From Mesorhizobium sp. RMAD-H1 (GTDB taxonomy: Bacteria > Pseudomonadota > Alphaproteobacteria > Rhizobiales > Rhizobiaceae), in NCBI RefSeq assembly GCF_014191375.1, contig NZ_JACHWN010000004.1:186001-250000 (forward strand): a stretch of DNA of 64,000 bases, in the 5' to 3' direction. The notes below the pieces were generated by a model. It searched no databases. It was not told where the DNA came from and saw nothing but the letters and a program-made list of their open reading frames with translations. Made by a program: the position numbers and the translations under genes. Below, piece after piece: positions 30,283 to 39,043 of the stretch; position 1 is the stretch's first letter; every line of letters begins with the position of its first letter.

Positions 30283-32751
30283 ATGGAACGTCTTTTGCCG
30301 AGCCTGCCCGATCTTCCCGTCACACGTATTCTGCCCGCGCTCGATGAGGCGCTGGCGAGCCATGCGAGCGCCGTCCTCGTCGCGCCGCCCGGCGCCGGCA
30401 AGACGACTCTGGTGCCGATCCACCTGCTTGAGGCGGAGTGGCGCGGCGATGGCATGATCGTGCTTCTGGAGCCGCGCCGGCTCGCCGCGCGCGCCGCCGC
30501 CCGCCGCATGGCCGCGCTTCTGGGCGAGGAGCCGGGTGAAACGGTTGGCTATCGCATGCGGCTTGAGACGAAGACCTCGCCCCGCACGCGCATCCTCGTC
30601 GTCACCGAGGGCGTGTTCGCGCGCATGATCCTCGATGATCCCGATCTGAAGGGCGTTGCCGCGGTTCTTTTCGATGAGTTCCACGAGCGCAGCCTCGACG
30701 CTGATTTCGGCCTGGCGCTGGCGCTCGACGTGCAGGCTGCGCTTCGGCCCGATCTGAAGCTTGTCGTCATGTCGGCGACGCTCGATGGCGCGCGCGTGGC
30801 AAGGCTTTTGAACGATGCGCCGGTGATCGAGAGCGAAGGCCGCTCCTTTCCCATCGACATACGCTACCGCGAGCGCAAGCCCGACGAGCGCATCGAGGAT
30901 GCAATGGCGCGCGCCATCCGCGAGGCGCTTGCCGAGGAGGCGGGCAGCATCCTCGCCTTCCTGCCGGGGCAGGGCGAGATCGAGCGCACGGCGCGGCTGC
31001 TCGAAGACCGTCTGCCCGCCGATGCCATCCTTGCGCCGCTCTATGGCGCGATGGAAGGGCGCGATCAGGATGCCGCCATCCGCCCGGCTCCTCAGGGAAA
31101 GCGCAAGGTGGCGCTGGCCACATCCGTGGCCGAAACCTCCATCACCATCGACGGCGTCCGCGTGGTGATCGATTCAGGCCTTGCCCGCCTGCCCAAATAT
31201 GAGCCCGCCACCGGCCTCACCCGGCTTGAAACCGTGCGCGCCTCGCGCGCGGCGGTCGATCAGCGCGCCGGCCGCGCCGGGCGAACGGAGCCGGGCATCG
31301 CCATTCGCCTCTGGCATTCCGGCCAGACGGCGGCGCTCCCGCCCTTCACGCCGCCGGAAATCCTCGAAGCCGATCTCTCCGGCCTCGTGCTCGATTGCGC
31401 CGCCTGGGGCGTGGCGGATCCCGCCACGCTCGCCTTTCTCGATCCGCCGCCCGCTCCCGCGCTGGCCGAAGCCAGGACACTCCTGAAGCGTCTCGGAGCG
31501 TTCGACGGAGATGGCCGGCTGACGGCAGATGGCGAGGCCATGCGCGCGCTGGCACTGCCCGCGCGCCTCGCGCATATGATCGTTGCCGCCGCGCGACGTG
31601 GCGAGGCAGGCCGGGCGGCCGAACTGGCGGTGCTTCTGACCGAACGCGGCCTTGGCGGCAATGATGTCGATCTCGATGTCAGGCTTTCCCGCTTCCGCAG
31701 TGACCGCAGCGATCGCGCCCAGCGGGCGAGGGGGCTCGCAAAGCGCCTTGCCTCGGCGGTTCCTTCGGTCTCTTCGGGGGAGATTTCCTCCGCCGGACGC
31801 CTGCTGCTCGATGCCTATCCCGACCGGATCGCGAAAGCCCGCGGCGCCGCCGGGCAATATCTGCTGGCAAACGGCAGGGGAGGCGAGGTCGATCCCGCCC
31901 TGCCGCTGTCGCGCGCGCCCTGGCTGATCGTCGCCGATCTCACAGGGCGGGCGGAGCGTGCCCGCATCCTTGCGGCGGCGGAAGTGAGCGAGGAGGAAAT
32001 CCGCGCGGTGCTGGGCCCGCGCGTCGAGAGCGGACGGCAGATCGTCTATGATCCCGAGAAGAACGCGCTGCGCGCCCGCGAAGCGACCCGCATCGGCGCC
32101 ATCGCGCTTTCGGAAAAGCAATTGCCCGCTCCCACAGGCGAGGAAGCGGACCGCGGCGTCATCGAGGCGGTGCGCCGGCACGGACTCGCCATCCTGCCAT
32201 GGAGCAAGGAGGCGCAGACCTTGCGCCGCCGTCTCGGCTGGCTTCATCGGGGTTTGGGTGATCCCTGGCCGTCGATGGAGGACGATCATCTTATGGCAGC
32301 GCTCGAGGACTGGCTGCTGCCGTTCCTGACCGGCGAGGCCCGCCTCGACCGCATCCCGCCTTCGGCGCTCGCCAACGGCCTGCGCTCCCTTGTGCCTTAT
32401 GATCTGCAAAGGCGGATCGATGCCCTGGCGCCGACCCATTTCGAAGTGCCGACCGGCTCGCATATCCCGATCCGCTATGATGCCGAGGAGCCGGTGATCG
32501 CCGTGCGCGTGCAGGAACTCTTCGGGCTCGCCGCCCATCCGGCCATCGCCGACGGCAAGGTGCCGCTGCTGCTCGAACTGCTCTCTCCCGCCCATCGGCC
32601 CATCCAGATCACCCGTGACCTGCCGGGCTTCTGGCGCGGCTCCTGGGCCGATGTGCGTGCCGACATGCGCGGGCGATATCCCCGGCATGTCTGGCCCGAG
32701 GACCCGCTCGCCGCCGATCCCACCCGGCGCGCCAAGCCGCGCGGGCAATAA
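30283..32751 (+). CDS. hrpB: ATP-dependent helicase HrpB
   Basis: A DEAH-type helicase of 822 residues, the HrpB family length. Motif I is VAPPGAGKTT near residue 35, motif II FDEFHERS, motif III SAT, and motif VI QRAGRAGRTEPG. The HrpB-specific C-terminal domain ends with HRPIQITRDLPGFWRGSWADVRADMRG-type sequence. Role is poorly known; RNA processing is assumed. It is divergent from the GNAT gene. The ATG at 30283 has no clear Shine-Dalgarno, and an in-frame GTG lies at about 30250. Confidence 0.92.
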   Translation: MERLLPSLPDLPVTRILPALDEALASHASAVLVAPPGAGKTTLVPIHLLEAEWRGDGMIVLLEPRRLAARAAARRMAALLGEEPGETVGYRMRLETKTSPRTRILVVTEGVFARMILDDPDLKGVAAVLFDEFHERSLDADFGLALALDVQAALRPDLKLVVMSATLDGARVARLLNDAPVIESEGRSFPIDIRYRERKPDERIEDAMARAIREALAEEAGSILAFLPGQGEIERTARLLEDRLPADAILAPLYGAMEGRDQDAAIRPAPQGKRKVALATSVAETSITIDGVRVVIDSGLARLPKYEPATGLTRLETVRASRAAVDQRAGRAGRTEPGIAIRLWHSGQTAALPPFTPPEILEADLSGLVLDCAAWGVADPATLAFLDPPPAPALAEARTLLKRLGAFDGDGRLTADGEAMRALALPARLAHMIVAAARRGEAGRAAELAVLLTERGLGGNDVDLDVRLSRFRSDRSDRAQRARGLAKRLASAVPSVSSGEISSAGRLLLDAYPDRIAKARGAAGQYLLANGRGGEVDPALPLSRAPWLIVADLTGRAERARILAAAEVSEEEIRAVLGPRVESGRQIVYDPEKNALRAREATRIGAIALSEKQLPAPTGEEADRGVIEAVRRHGLAILPWSKEAQTLRRRLGWLHRGLGDPWPSMEDDHLMAALEDWLLPFLTGEARLDRIPPSALANGLRSLVPYDLQRRIDALAPTHFEVPTGSHIPIRYDAEEPVIAVRVQELFGLAAHPAIADGKVPLLLELLSPAHRPIQITRDLPGFWRGSWADVRADMRGRYPRHVWPEDPLAADPTRRAKPRGQ

Positions 32752-32837
32752 TCATGGTAGGCGGGGCGGCTTGGTGCAATGGTATATTCTTGCGCGAGAG
32801 GAATGCTTTCCCGCATAAGGAAATGCCAGAAAGATAA

Positions 32838-34139
32838 ATGATGAATCCGGATTTCAGCAATCGCGCATCCTATCTCTCGCGCCGGCTCCGGCTGACGACG
32901 CTGGTGCGCCTGCGCTGGCTGGCGATCGCCGGGCAGACCGCGGCCGTCCTCTTCGTGATGCTCTATCTGGAGTTTCCGTTTTCGGTCGGCATCTGCTTCG
33001 GGCTGATCGCTGCATCGGCCTGGCTGAACCTGTTCCTCTCCTTCCGCTATCCCGTCAATCACCGTCTGCAGCCGGAAGCGGCCCTCGCCGTCCTCGCCTT
33101 CGACCTGTTCCAGCTTGCGGGACTGCTCTATCTGACCGGCGGGCTGCAGAATCCCTTCGCGGTGCTGATGATCGTGCCCGTCATCATATCGGCCACTTCG
33201 CTGCCGGCGCGCAGCACCATGGCGCTCGGCGTCCTTGTCGTCATCTGCACGACCGTCCTCGCGTTCGAGCACCTTCCGCTGCCCTGGTATCCCGGCGTGC
33301 AGATGACGCTGCCCTTCCTGCTCATATCGGGCGTGTGGTGCGCCATTGTCTCCGCGCTGGTCTTCACCGGCGTCTATGCCTACCGCGTCGCGGAGGAAGC
33401 GCGGCAGCTCGCCGATGCGCTGGCCGCCACGGAACTGGTGCTGCAGCGCGAGCAGCATCTCTCGGCGCTCGACGGCCTTGCCGCCGCCGCCGCGCATGAA
33501 CTCGGCACGCCGCTCGCCACCATTGCCCTCGTGGTCAAGGAGATGCAGCGGGCTCTCACCGGGGACGACCGCGTGGCCGACGATCTGGAGCTGCTGCGCT
33601 CGCAGACGCAGCGTTGCCGCGAAATCCTGCAGCGGCTGACCAGCCTGTCGTCGGAGAGCGAGGAGCACATGTCGCGCCTGCCGCTCTCCTCGCTGATCGA
33701 GGAGGTGATCGCCCCGCACCGCAATTTCGGCATCGTCATCGAGGTCAACAAGACGGGCGGGGAGGGGCCGGAGCCGGTGGCACGGCGCAATCCCGGCGTC
33801 ATCTACGGGCTGGGCAATCTGATCGAGAACGCCGTCGATTTTGCCCGCACCAGGACGAGCGTGACATGGGGCTGGACCGAAGGCACGGTGGAGATCACCA
33901 TCCTCGACGACGGCCAGGGCTTCTCGCCTGATATTCTCGACCGCATCGGCGAGCCTTATATGACGAGCCGCGAGGCACGCAACAATGGTGGCGGTCTCGG
34001 CCTGGGCCTGTTCATCGCCAAGACGCTTCTGGAGCGCTCCGGCGCCCAGATCAGTTTCCACAACCGCAGCGATCCCGGCCAGGGCGCAGAGGTGCGGATA
34101 ATCTGGCCGCGGGCGGCCCTGGAGGGGAATATCGCCTGA
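32838..34139 (+). CDS. actS: Redox-sensing histidine kinase ActS/RegB/PrrB
   Basis: Global redox sensor of alphaproteobacteria, 433 residues, six membrane segments in residues 25-185. Diagnostic features are all present. The ubiquinone-binding GGLQNPF lies at 101-107, the phosphorylated His is H220 in AAHELGTPL, and the redox-active Cys is C260 in QRCREIL. The ATPase has NLIENAVDFA, DDGQGF and GGGLGLGLFI. It should phosphorylate ActR, 78 bp downstream, to control respiration, carbon and nitrogen assimilation genes. Confidence 0.95.
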   Translation: MMNPDFSNRASYLSRRLRLTTLVRLRWLAIAGQTAAVLFVMLYLEFPFSVGICFGLIAASAWLNLFLSFRYPVNHRLQPEAALAVLAFDLFQLAGLLYLTGGLQNPFAVLMIVPVIISATSLPARSTMALGVLVVICTTVLAFEHLPLPWYPGVQMTLPFLLISGVWCAIVSALVFTGVYAYRVAEEARQLADALAATELVLQREQHLSALDGLAAAAAHELGTPLATIALVVKEMQRALTGDDRVADDLELLRSQTQRCREILQRLTSLSSESEEHMSRLPLSSLIEEVIAPHRNFGIVIEVNKTGGEGPEPVARRNPGVIYGLGNLIENAVDFARTRTSVTWGWTEGTVEITILDDGQGFSPDILDRIGEPYMTSREARNNGGGLGLGLFIAKTLLERSGAQISFHNRSDPGQGAEVRIIWPRAALEGNIA

Positions 34140-34217
34140 AATTCAATGCCTATTTGACTTTTTGACGCAGGGCTATCAATAAGGGGCAAAAGATAAAGAC
34201 AAGTAGGAAACAACCTG

Positions 34218-34781
34218 ATGGAAGATGCAGATCAGGACAGTGCCGGCGCGATCGGCAGTGATCCCTCCCTCCTTCTGGTCGATGACGACAAGCCGTTTCT
34301 GCAACGTCTCGCCCGCGCCATGGAAAGCCGTGGCTTCCAGGTGACGACGGCCGAATCCGTTGAGGAAGGAATAGCGGCGGTCAAGAATTCGGCACCGGCC
34401 TATGCCGTAGTCGACATGCGGCTTGGCGATGGCAACGGCCTCGACATCATCGAGGCGATCCGCAGCCGCCGCGAGGATACCCGCGCCATCGTGCTGACCG
34501 GCTATGGCAACATCGCCACTGCGGTCAACGCGGTGAAGCTCGGCGCCATTGATTATCTCTCCAAGCCCGCCGATGCCGACGAGGTGTTTGCCGCGCTGAC
34601 GAGGCGCGCCGGCGAAAAGGTCGCGCCGCCGGAAAATCCGATGTCCGCCGATCGCGTGCGCTGGGAGCATATCCAGCGGGTCTATGAGATGTGCGATCGC
34701 AACGTCTCGGAAACCGCCCGCCGCCTCAACATGCACCGCCGCACGCTGCAGCGCATCCTGGCCAAGCGCGCGCCGCGATAA
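34218..34781 (+). CDS. actR: Response regulator ActR/RegA/PrrA
   Basis: A 187-residue DNA-binding regulator, partner of ActS. The receiver domain has the acidic pocket VDDD at 21-24, phospho-acceptor D66 in VVDMRLG, VLTGYG and LSKP. The C-terminal Fis-like helix-turn-helix (about 150-187, NVSETARRLNMHRRTLQRIL) is nearly invariant in this family. AGGAAACAAC precedes the ATG. It converges on mmcB with a hairpin at 34807-34838. Confidence 0.95.
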   Translation: MEDADQDSAGAIGSDPSLLLVDDDKPFLQRLARAMESRGFQVTTAESVEEGIAAVKNSAPAYAVVDMRLGDGNGLDIIEAIRSRREDTRAIVLTGYGNIATAVNAVKLGAIDYLSKPADADEVFAALTRRAGEKVAPPENPMSADRVRWEHIQRVYEMCDRNVSETARRLNMHRRTLQRILAKRAPR

Positions 34782-34806
34782 GGATTGAGGAAATAGGGCA
34801 ACAAGT

Positions 34807-34838
34807 GAGTAAGGGAATGCGGATATCCTCCCTTACTC
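34807..34838. terminator. Bidirectional hairpin between actR and mmcB
   Basis: GAGTAAGGGA (34807-34816) pairs perfectly with TCCCTTACTC (34829-34838) around 12 bases. The second arm contains the mmcB stop. The arm words resemble the AGTAGGGAATAG-like sequences at two other convergent junctions. No U-tract follows. Confidence 0.5.
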
Positions 34839-35330
34839 CCCCATATCCACATCCGGCATTGTCAGCCCTGCAAGCTCGGCGAGCGTCAGCCGCGCCGCGC
34901 TGATGCGCGCGAGGCGTAGCGTCATCGCCTTGCGCGTTGCCGCCGCCAGCCGGTGCTCCGGCGCATCGCGCAGGATTTCCGCCCCATAGCCGTCGGAGAG
35001 GATGAAGCCGCAGTCCTCGGGAAAGATATCGCGCGGCACGCCGGGATGCGTGGCGAAGAACAGCCTGTCGCAATGGGCCCGGTAGATCGGCCATTTGCGG
35101 TCCGCCTTCCAGTCCTCGATCGAGGATTTGATCTCGACGATCCAGATGTCGCCGTTGCGCGTCAGCGCCACGAGGTCGGCGCGCCTGCCCGAGGCGAGCG
35201 GCAGCTCGGGCGCCACCGTCAGCCCCATCTCCAGGAACAGGCGCTGCACGCCGCGCCGGACCAGCATGGCATTTTCCGACTGGCGCCCGTCGGCGAGCGG
35301 ATTGGTCTGGTGGGGATTGACGATCGGCAT
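34833..35330 (-). CDS. mmcB: MmcB-family DNA repair protein
   Basis: A 165-residue protein of the MmcB family, a PD-(D/E)XK nuclease-like fold linked in Caulobacter to mitomycin C resistance. The core RRADLVAL...DIWIVEIKSSIEDW (about residues 50-75) holds the D and ExK residues. RLFFATHPGVP follows. The ATG at 35330 is chosen to match family length; the frame is open further upstream (to 35507), but that part has no family resemblance. No good Shine-Dalgarno, so it may be leaderless. Confidence 0.82.
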   Translation of the reverse strand: MPIVNPHQTNPLADGRQSENAMLVRRGVQRLFLEMGLTVAPELPLASGRRADLVALTRNGDIWIVEIKSSIEDWKADRKWPIYRAHCDRLFFATHPGVPRDIFPEDCGFILSDGYGAEILRDAPEHRLAAATRKAMTLRLARISAARLTLAELAGLTMPDVDMGE

Positions 35331-35479
35331 GGCAATATTTTGCGTCAATAAGGCGCTGACAGTCCAGACGCAAGCGCAATCGGCAGAGTAAATGCCGGTT
35401 TGCAGCAATTGAAAATGTGGCTTTTCTGCGCCACTTTCGCCGTAAAAGCGGCGAAAATGGGAAAAAACTCGCATTACGG

Positions 35480-35494
35480 TTAATCCATGGTTAA
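35480..35494. promoter_or_regulatory. Putative CtrA box upstream of the L,D-transpeptidase gene
   Basis: TTAA-TCCATGG-TTAA, an exact TTAA-N7-TTAA, 77 bp before the start codon. It lies in the 240-bp gap between mmcB and the transpeptidase, which also has a hairpin at 35435-35456 (TTTCGCCG/CGGCGAAA). Confidence 0.55.
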
Positions 35495-35570
35495 GAAAAC
35501 AACCCATAGATTGCTCTTATTGGAAGGGTGATTCGCCCGGACCGGATATATATTGGACGAGGGAAAATAT

Positions 35571-36188
35571 ATGGATATCAAGCCGTTGCTGCTGGCTTCC
35601 GGGATGATTGCCGCAACCGCCCTTGCCGGTTGCTCGACAGTCGGGGGATCCGTCTACACCGCTTCATACGCCTCGGTAACGGATGCGGGATACAAGCTCC
35701 CGGCCATCCCGGTATCGAAGGTTCCCGAACAGTACCGCCGCCAGATCGTCAGTTACGAGACGAAGGAAAGGCCGGGCACGGTGATCGTCGATACCACGAG
35801 CAAGTTTCTCTATTTCGTCATGCCGGACGGCAAGGCCATGCGCTATGGCATCGGCGTCGGCAAGGAAGGCTTCGAATGGTCCGGCACGGCGCGCATCGCG
35901 ATGAAGCGTGAATGGCCGGTATGGACCCCGCCCGCGCCGATGATCAGGCGCCGGCCGGAACTGGCGGTCTATCGCGGCGGCATGCAGCCAGGGCTGCAAA
36001 ATCCGCTGGGCGCCCGCGCCCTCTACCTCTACAAGGGCGGCCGCGATACGGGTTACCGCCTGCACGGCACACCGGAATGGTGGTCGATCGGCAAGGCGAT
36101 GTCGTCGGGCTGCATCCGTCTCCTGAACCAGGACATCATGGATCTCTACGATCGCGTCGAGGTCGGCGCGAAGGTGATCGTGAAATAG
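35571..36188 (+). CDS. L,D-transpeptidase lipoprotein (YkuD family)
   Basis: A 205-residue periplasmic cross-linking or lipoprotein-attaching enzyme. Residues 1-21 form a lipoprotein signal with lipobox LAGC (C21). The YkuD catalytic motif is near the C-terminus: HGTPEWWSIG followed by MSSGCIRL, with the nucleophilic Cys. It would make 3-3 cross-links or anchor barrel proteins to peptidoglycan, a known activity in Hyphomicrobiales. GAGGGAAAATAT precedes the ATG. Ends at a strong terminator. Confidence 0.93.
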   Translation: MDIKPLLLASGMIAATALAGCSTVGGSVYTASYASVTDAGYKLPAIPVSKVPEQYRRQIVSYETKERPGTVIVDTTSKFLYFVMPDGKAMRYGIGVGKEGFEWSGTARIAMKREWPVWTPPAPMIRRRPELAVYRGGMQPGLQNPLGARALYLYKGGRDTGYRLHGTPEWWSIGKAMSSGCIRLLNQDIMDLYDRVEVGAKVIVK

Positions 36189-36208
36189 CGGCCTGCATCT
36201 GCGGAAAC

Positions 36209-36237
36209 GAAAAAGGCCGCTGAAGGCGGCCTTTTTT
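36209..36237. terminator. Intrinsic terminator between L,D-transpeptidase and NifU-like genes
   Basis: AAAGGCCGC (36212-36220) and GCGGCCTTT (36226-36234), loop TGAAG, flanked by an A run and a T run on either side, so it should work in both directions for the two convergent genes. Confidence 0.9.
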
Positions 36238-36258
36238 ATGCCTGTCGCTGCTGTCTCG

Positions 36259-36831
36259 TCAGACCGATTCGACGTGCTGTACCTCAGGCACGAAATGGCG
36301 CAGCAGGTTCTGGATGCCGTGCTTCAGCGTCGCCGTGGAGGAGGGGCAGCCGGAGCAGGCGCCCTTCATGTTCAGATAAACCGTGCCCGTATCCTTCTCG
36401 AAGCCGCGGAAGGTGATGTCGCCGCCGTCCTGCGCCACGGCGGGACGCACGCGTGTCTCCAGGAGCTCCTTGATCGTGTCGACGATCTCGATATCGGCTT
36501 CGTCAAAGAACTCGCCTTCGCCATGATCGGAGGCGGCGCTCTCCTGCACCGACATGACCGGGCTGCCGGCCATGAAATGCTCCATGATCGTGCCGAGGAT
36601 TGCGGGCTTCAAATGTTGCCAGTCAGGGCCGTCCTTGGTGACGGTGATGAAGTCATAGCCGAAGAACACGCCCGTGACACCGGGAATGGCGAAGAGCTTG
36701 GCGGCAAGGGGCGATGTGCCCGCCGCCGTCTCGGCATTGCGGAAATCCGCCGTGCCTTCCGGCATGACCACCTTCCCCGGCAGGAATTTCAGGGTCGCCG
36801 GATTGGGCGTTGTCTCGGTCTGGATGAACAT
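36259..36831 (-). CDS. NifU-family iron-sulfur scaffold protein
   Basis: A 190-residue protein with an N-terminal Nfu domain (MFIQTETTPNPATLKFLPG) and a C-terminal NifU-like domain (about 110-185). The latter carries the cluster-binding CSGCPSS. Expected to hold and deliver Fe-S clusters, as NFU1-type proteins do. GGGAGAAC precedes the ATG. Confidence 0.92.
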   Translation of the reverse strand: MFIQTETTPNPATLKFLPGKVVMPEGTADFRNAETAAGTSPLAAKLFAIPGVTGVFFGYDFITVTKDGPDWQHLKPAILGTIMEHFMAGSPVMSVQESAASDHGEGEFFDEADIEIVDTIKELLETRVRPAVAQDGGDITFRGFEKDTGTVYLNMKGACSGCPSSTATLKHGIQNLLRHFVPEVQHVESV

Positions 36832-36935
36832 CGCGTTCTCCCGCGCTGGTTCTTGGAACTGTTCTAAAACTAGGCCTGTCGCCCGGGCGCTGCAAGCCTC
36901 GGCGCAATGACGTTTGCGTGACCTATATAGGAGCC

Positions 36936-37427
36936 TTACGCGACCGCATCAATGTCTTCGTCGGTAAGGCTGTAGGGCACGACCGTGACCGGAACGGCAA
37001 AACCCGCGCCGCGGCCCGCGATCGACTGGACGAGTGGCCCCGGCCCTTCCTTGCCTGCCCCTGCCGCCAGCACCAGGATGGCGATGTCCTGGTCCTCGTC
37101 GATCAGCTTGTGGATCTCCTCCGCCGTCTGTCCCTCGCGCACGACGAGTTCCGGCTCGAGCCCCTGCTCCTCGCGCACCTTGGCGGCGTATTTGTTGAGC
37201 GTCCCCTGCGCGCGTTCCTCGGCTTCTGCGCGCATGATGTCGCCGACGCCCAGGAACTGCTGGAAATCGGCCGAATCGATCACGAAGAGGAGTACCAGCG
37301 CGCCGCCCGTGTTCTTGGCACGGCGCGAGGCATAGGCGACCGCGCGGTCGCATTCCGGCGTCTCGTCGATAACGGCGAGGAACTTGCGGCGGTGTCCGGC
37401 TTCCCGGCTGAGGCGTTTTGAAACCAT
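36936..37427 (-). CDS. Universal stress protein (UspA family)
   Basis: A 163-residue single UspA domain: FLAVIDETPECDRAVAYA at the N-terminus, a GQTAEEIHKLI helix and LAAGAGKEGPGPLVQSIAG near the ATP-binding loop, ending in VPVTVVPYSL. The usual G-x2-G-x9-G-S/T loop is partly altered (AGAGKEGPGPLVQS), so ATP binding is uncertain. It is 51 bp downstream of trpS on the same strand. Confidence 0.88.
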   Translation of the reverse strand: MVSKRLSREAGHRRKFLAVIDETPECDRAVAYASRRAKNTGGALVLLFVIDSADFQQFLGVGDIMRAEAEERAQGTLNKYAAKVREEQGLEPELVVREGQTAEEIHKLIDEDQDIAILVLAAGAGKEGPGPLVQSIAGRGAGFAVPVTVVPYSLTDEDIDAVA

Positions 37428-37478
37428 GGCGTCAATGTGTCATCGCGTGGAGAAACCTGCAAGGCGGTGAATTTCGCA

Positions 37479-38546
37479 TCAATCCTGCAAGAACCCGATG
37501 ATGTCGCGCACATGGCGCATGGTCGCCTCGGCGATCACGCCGGCGCGCTCGCCGCCATCCTTCAGCACCGCGTCCACATAGGCCTTGTCGGCCGAGATGC
37601 GGCGCATTTCCCCGGTGATCGGCGAAAGCCGCGCCACGGCGAGATCGGCCAGCGCCGGCTTGAAATCCGAAAACTGCCTGCCGCCGAAATCGCGGATGAC
37701 CGCCGCCTTGTTCGTTCCGGAGAGCGCGGCGAAGATGCCGACGAGATTGTCCGCCTCGGGACGGTTCGCAAGCCCCTCCACGTCGGAGGGCAGGGCCTCC
37801 GGATCGGTCTTCGCCTTGCGGATCTTCTTGGCGATGGTGTCGGCATCGTCGACGAGATTGATGCGCGAAAGGTCCGAAGGATCGGATTTCGACATCTTCT
37901 TCGTGCCGTCGCGCAACGACATGATGCGCGTTGCCGGCCCGCCGATCAGGGGCTCCGCCAGCGGGAAGAAGCCGGAGACGGTCTCGTCGCCCACCGCCAT
38001 TTCGACGCCGATGCCGAGCGAGGCGATGCGGTCGGAATAATCATTGTTGAATTTCTGCGCGACGTCGCGGGTCAGCTCCAGATGCTGCTTCTGGTCCTCG
38101 CCGACGGGCACATGCGTTGCCCGGTAGACGAGGATATCAGCGGCCATCAGGCTCGGATAGACGAACAGCCCGGCGGAGGCGTTCTCGCGGTCTTTGCCGG
38201 CCTTGTCCTTGAACTGCGTCATGCGGTTGAGCCAGCCCATGCGGGCGATGCAGTTGAACACCCAGGCGAGCTCGGCATGCTGGCGCACGCGGCTCTGGTT
38301 GAAGACGATATGCTTCTTCGGGTCGATACCCGCGGCAAGGAACGCTGCCGTCACCTCCCGCGTCGAAACCATCAGGTCGACCGGGTCGGGGTTCACCGTC
38401 AGCGCATGCATGTCGACCACGCAATAGATGCAGTCGTGGCTGTCCTGCAGATCCACCCAGCGCTTGATCGCTCCCAAATAATTGCCGAGATGCAGATTTC
38501 CGGTCGGCTGGACGCCGGAGAAGACGAGCGGTTTGAACGTGTCCAT
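37479..38546 (-). CDS. trpS: Tryptophanyl-tRNA synthetase
   Basis: Class I synthetase of 355 residues charging tRNA-Trp. The HIGH-like motif is [11 protein letters not shown] at about 15-25 and the KMSKS motif is KKMSKSDPS near residue 197. Start at 38546 ([16 protein letters not shown]) matches the family; AGGGAT lies upstream. It is about 100 bp downstream of the VOC gene. Confidence 0.96.
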   Translation of the reverse strand: MDTFKPLVFSGVQPTGNLHLGNYLGAIKRWVDLQDSHDCIYCVVDMHALTVNPDPVDLMVSTREVTAAFLAAGIDPKKHIVFNQSRVRQHAELAWVFNCIARMGWLNRMTQFKDKAGKDRENASAGLFVYPSLMAADILVYRATHVPVGEDQKQHLELTRDVAQKFNNDYSDRIASLGIGVEMAVGDETVSGFFPLAEPLIGGPATRIMSLRDGTKKMSKSDPSDLSRINLVDDADTIAKKIRKAKTDPEALPSDVEGLANRPEADNLVGIFAALSGTNKAAVIRDFGGRQFSDFKPALADLAVARLSPITGEMRRISADKAYVDAVLKDGGERAGVIAEATMRHVRDIIGFLQD

Positions 38547-38647
38547 GGGTAATATCCCTGAAGCTGGTGGAGAGCCGGGTGGTTGATCCCGGGGCTTTTG
38601 GCAGAGCGTTGCGCCCCGATCAAGCGGCAATTAATGAGCTGAGCCAT

Positions 38648-39043
38648 TCAGCGGCGGCTATATTCGATGAGATCCCATTTGTTGCCGTAGAGATCCTCGA
38701 ATACCGCGACGATCCCATAAGTTTCGTGGCGGGGATTTTCGAGAAAATGCACGCCGGCCTGTTGCATGGATGCATGATCGCGGCTGAAATTCTCGGTGCT
38801 GAGGAAAAAGGCCACTCGACCGCCTGTCTGGTTGCCAATATGCGCTTCCTGCTCGCTGCCGCTGGCTTTGGCAAGAAGGAGGCGCGTTGTTCCTCCGCCC
38901 GCCGGTTCCACCACGACCCAGCGCTTGCCATGCCCCAGCGCGGTATCCTCGACCAGTCGAAACCCAAGCTTTTCGGTGTACCAGGCGATGGCTTCACCGT
39001 AGTCACGGACCACAAGCGTGACGAGAGCAATGGACTGGGTCAC
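38648..39043 (-). CDS. VOC (glyoxalase/bleomycin resistance) family protein
   Basis: A 131-residue vicinal oxygen chelate protein with paired beta-alpha-beta-beta-beta modules. YTEKLGFRLVED near residue 22 and VAVFEDLYGNKWDLIE at the C-terminus are typical; the final Glu is a likely metal ligand. The GTG start overlaps the murJ stop in GTGA, so translation should be coupled to murJ. Substrate unknown. Confidence 0.85.
   Translation of the reverse strand: MTQSIALVTLVVRDYGEAIAWYTEKLGFRLVEDTALGHGKRWVVVEPAGGGTTRLLLAKASGSEQEAHIGNQTGGRVAFFLSTENFSRDHASMQQAGVHFLENPRHETYGIVAVFEDLYGNKWDLIEYSRR

Noticed and set aside
35331-35507. N-terminal extension of mmcB by 59 codons
   Set aside because: The extension would cover the hairpin and CtrA-like box, has no family similarity, and the MPIVNPHQ start matches usual length.
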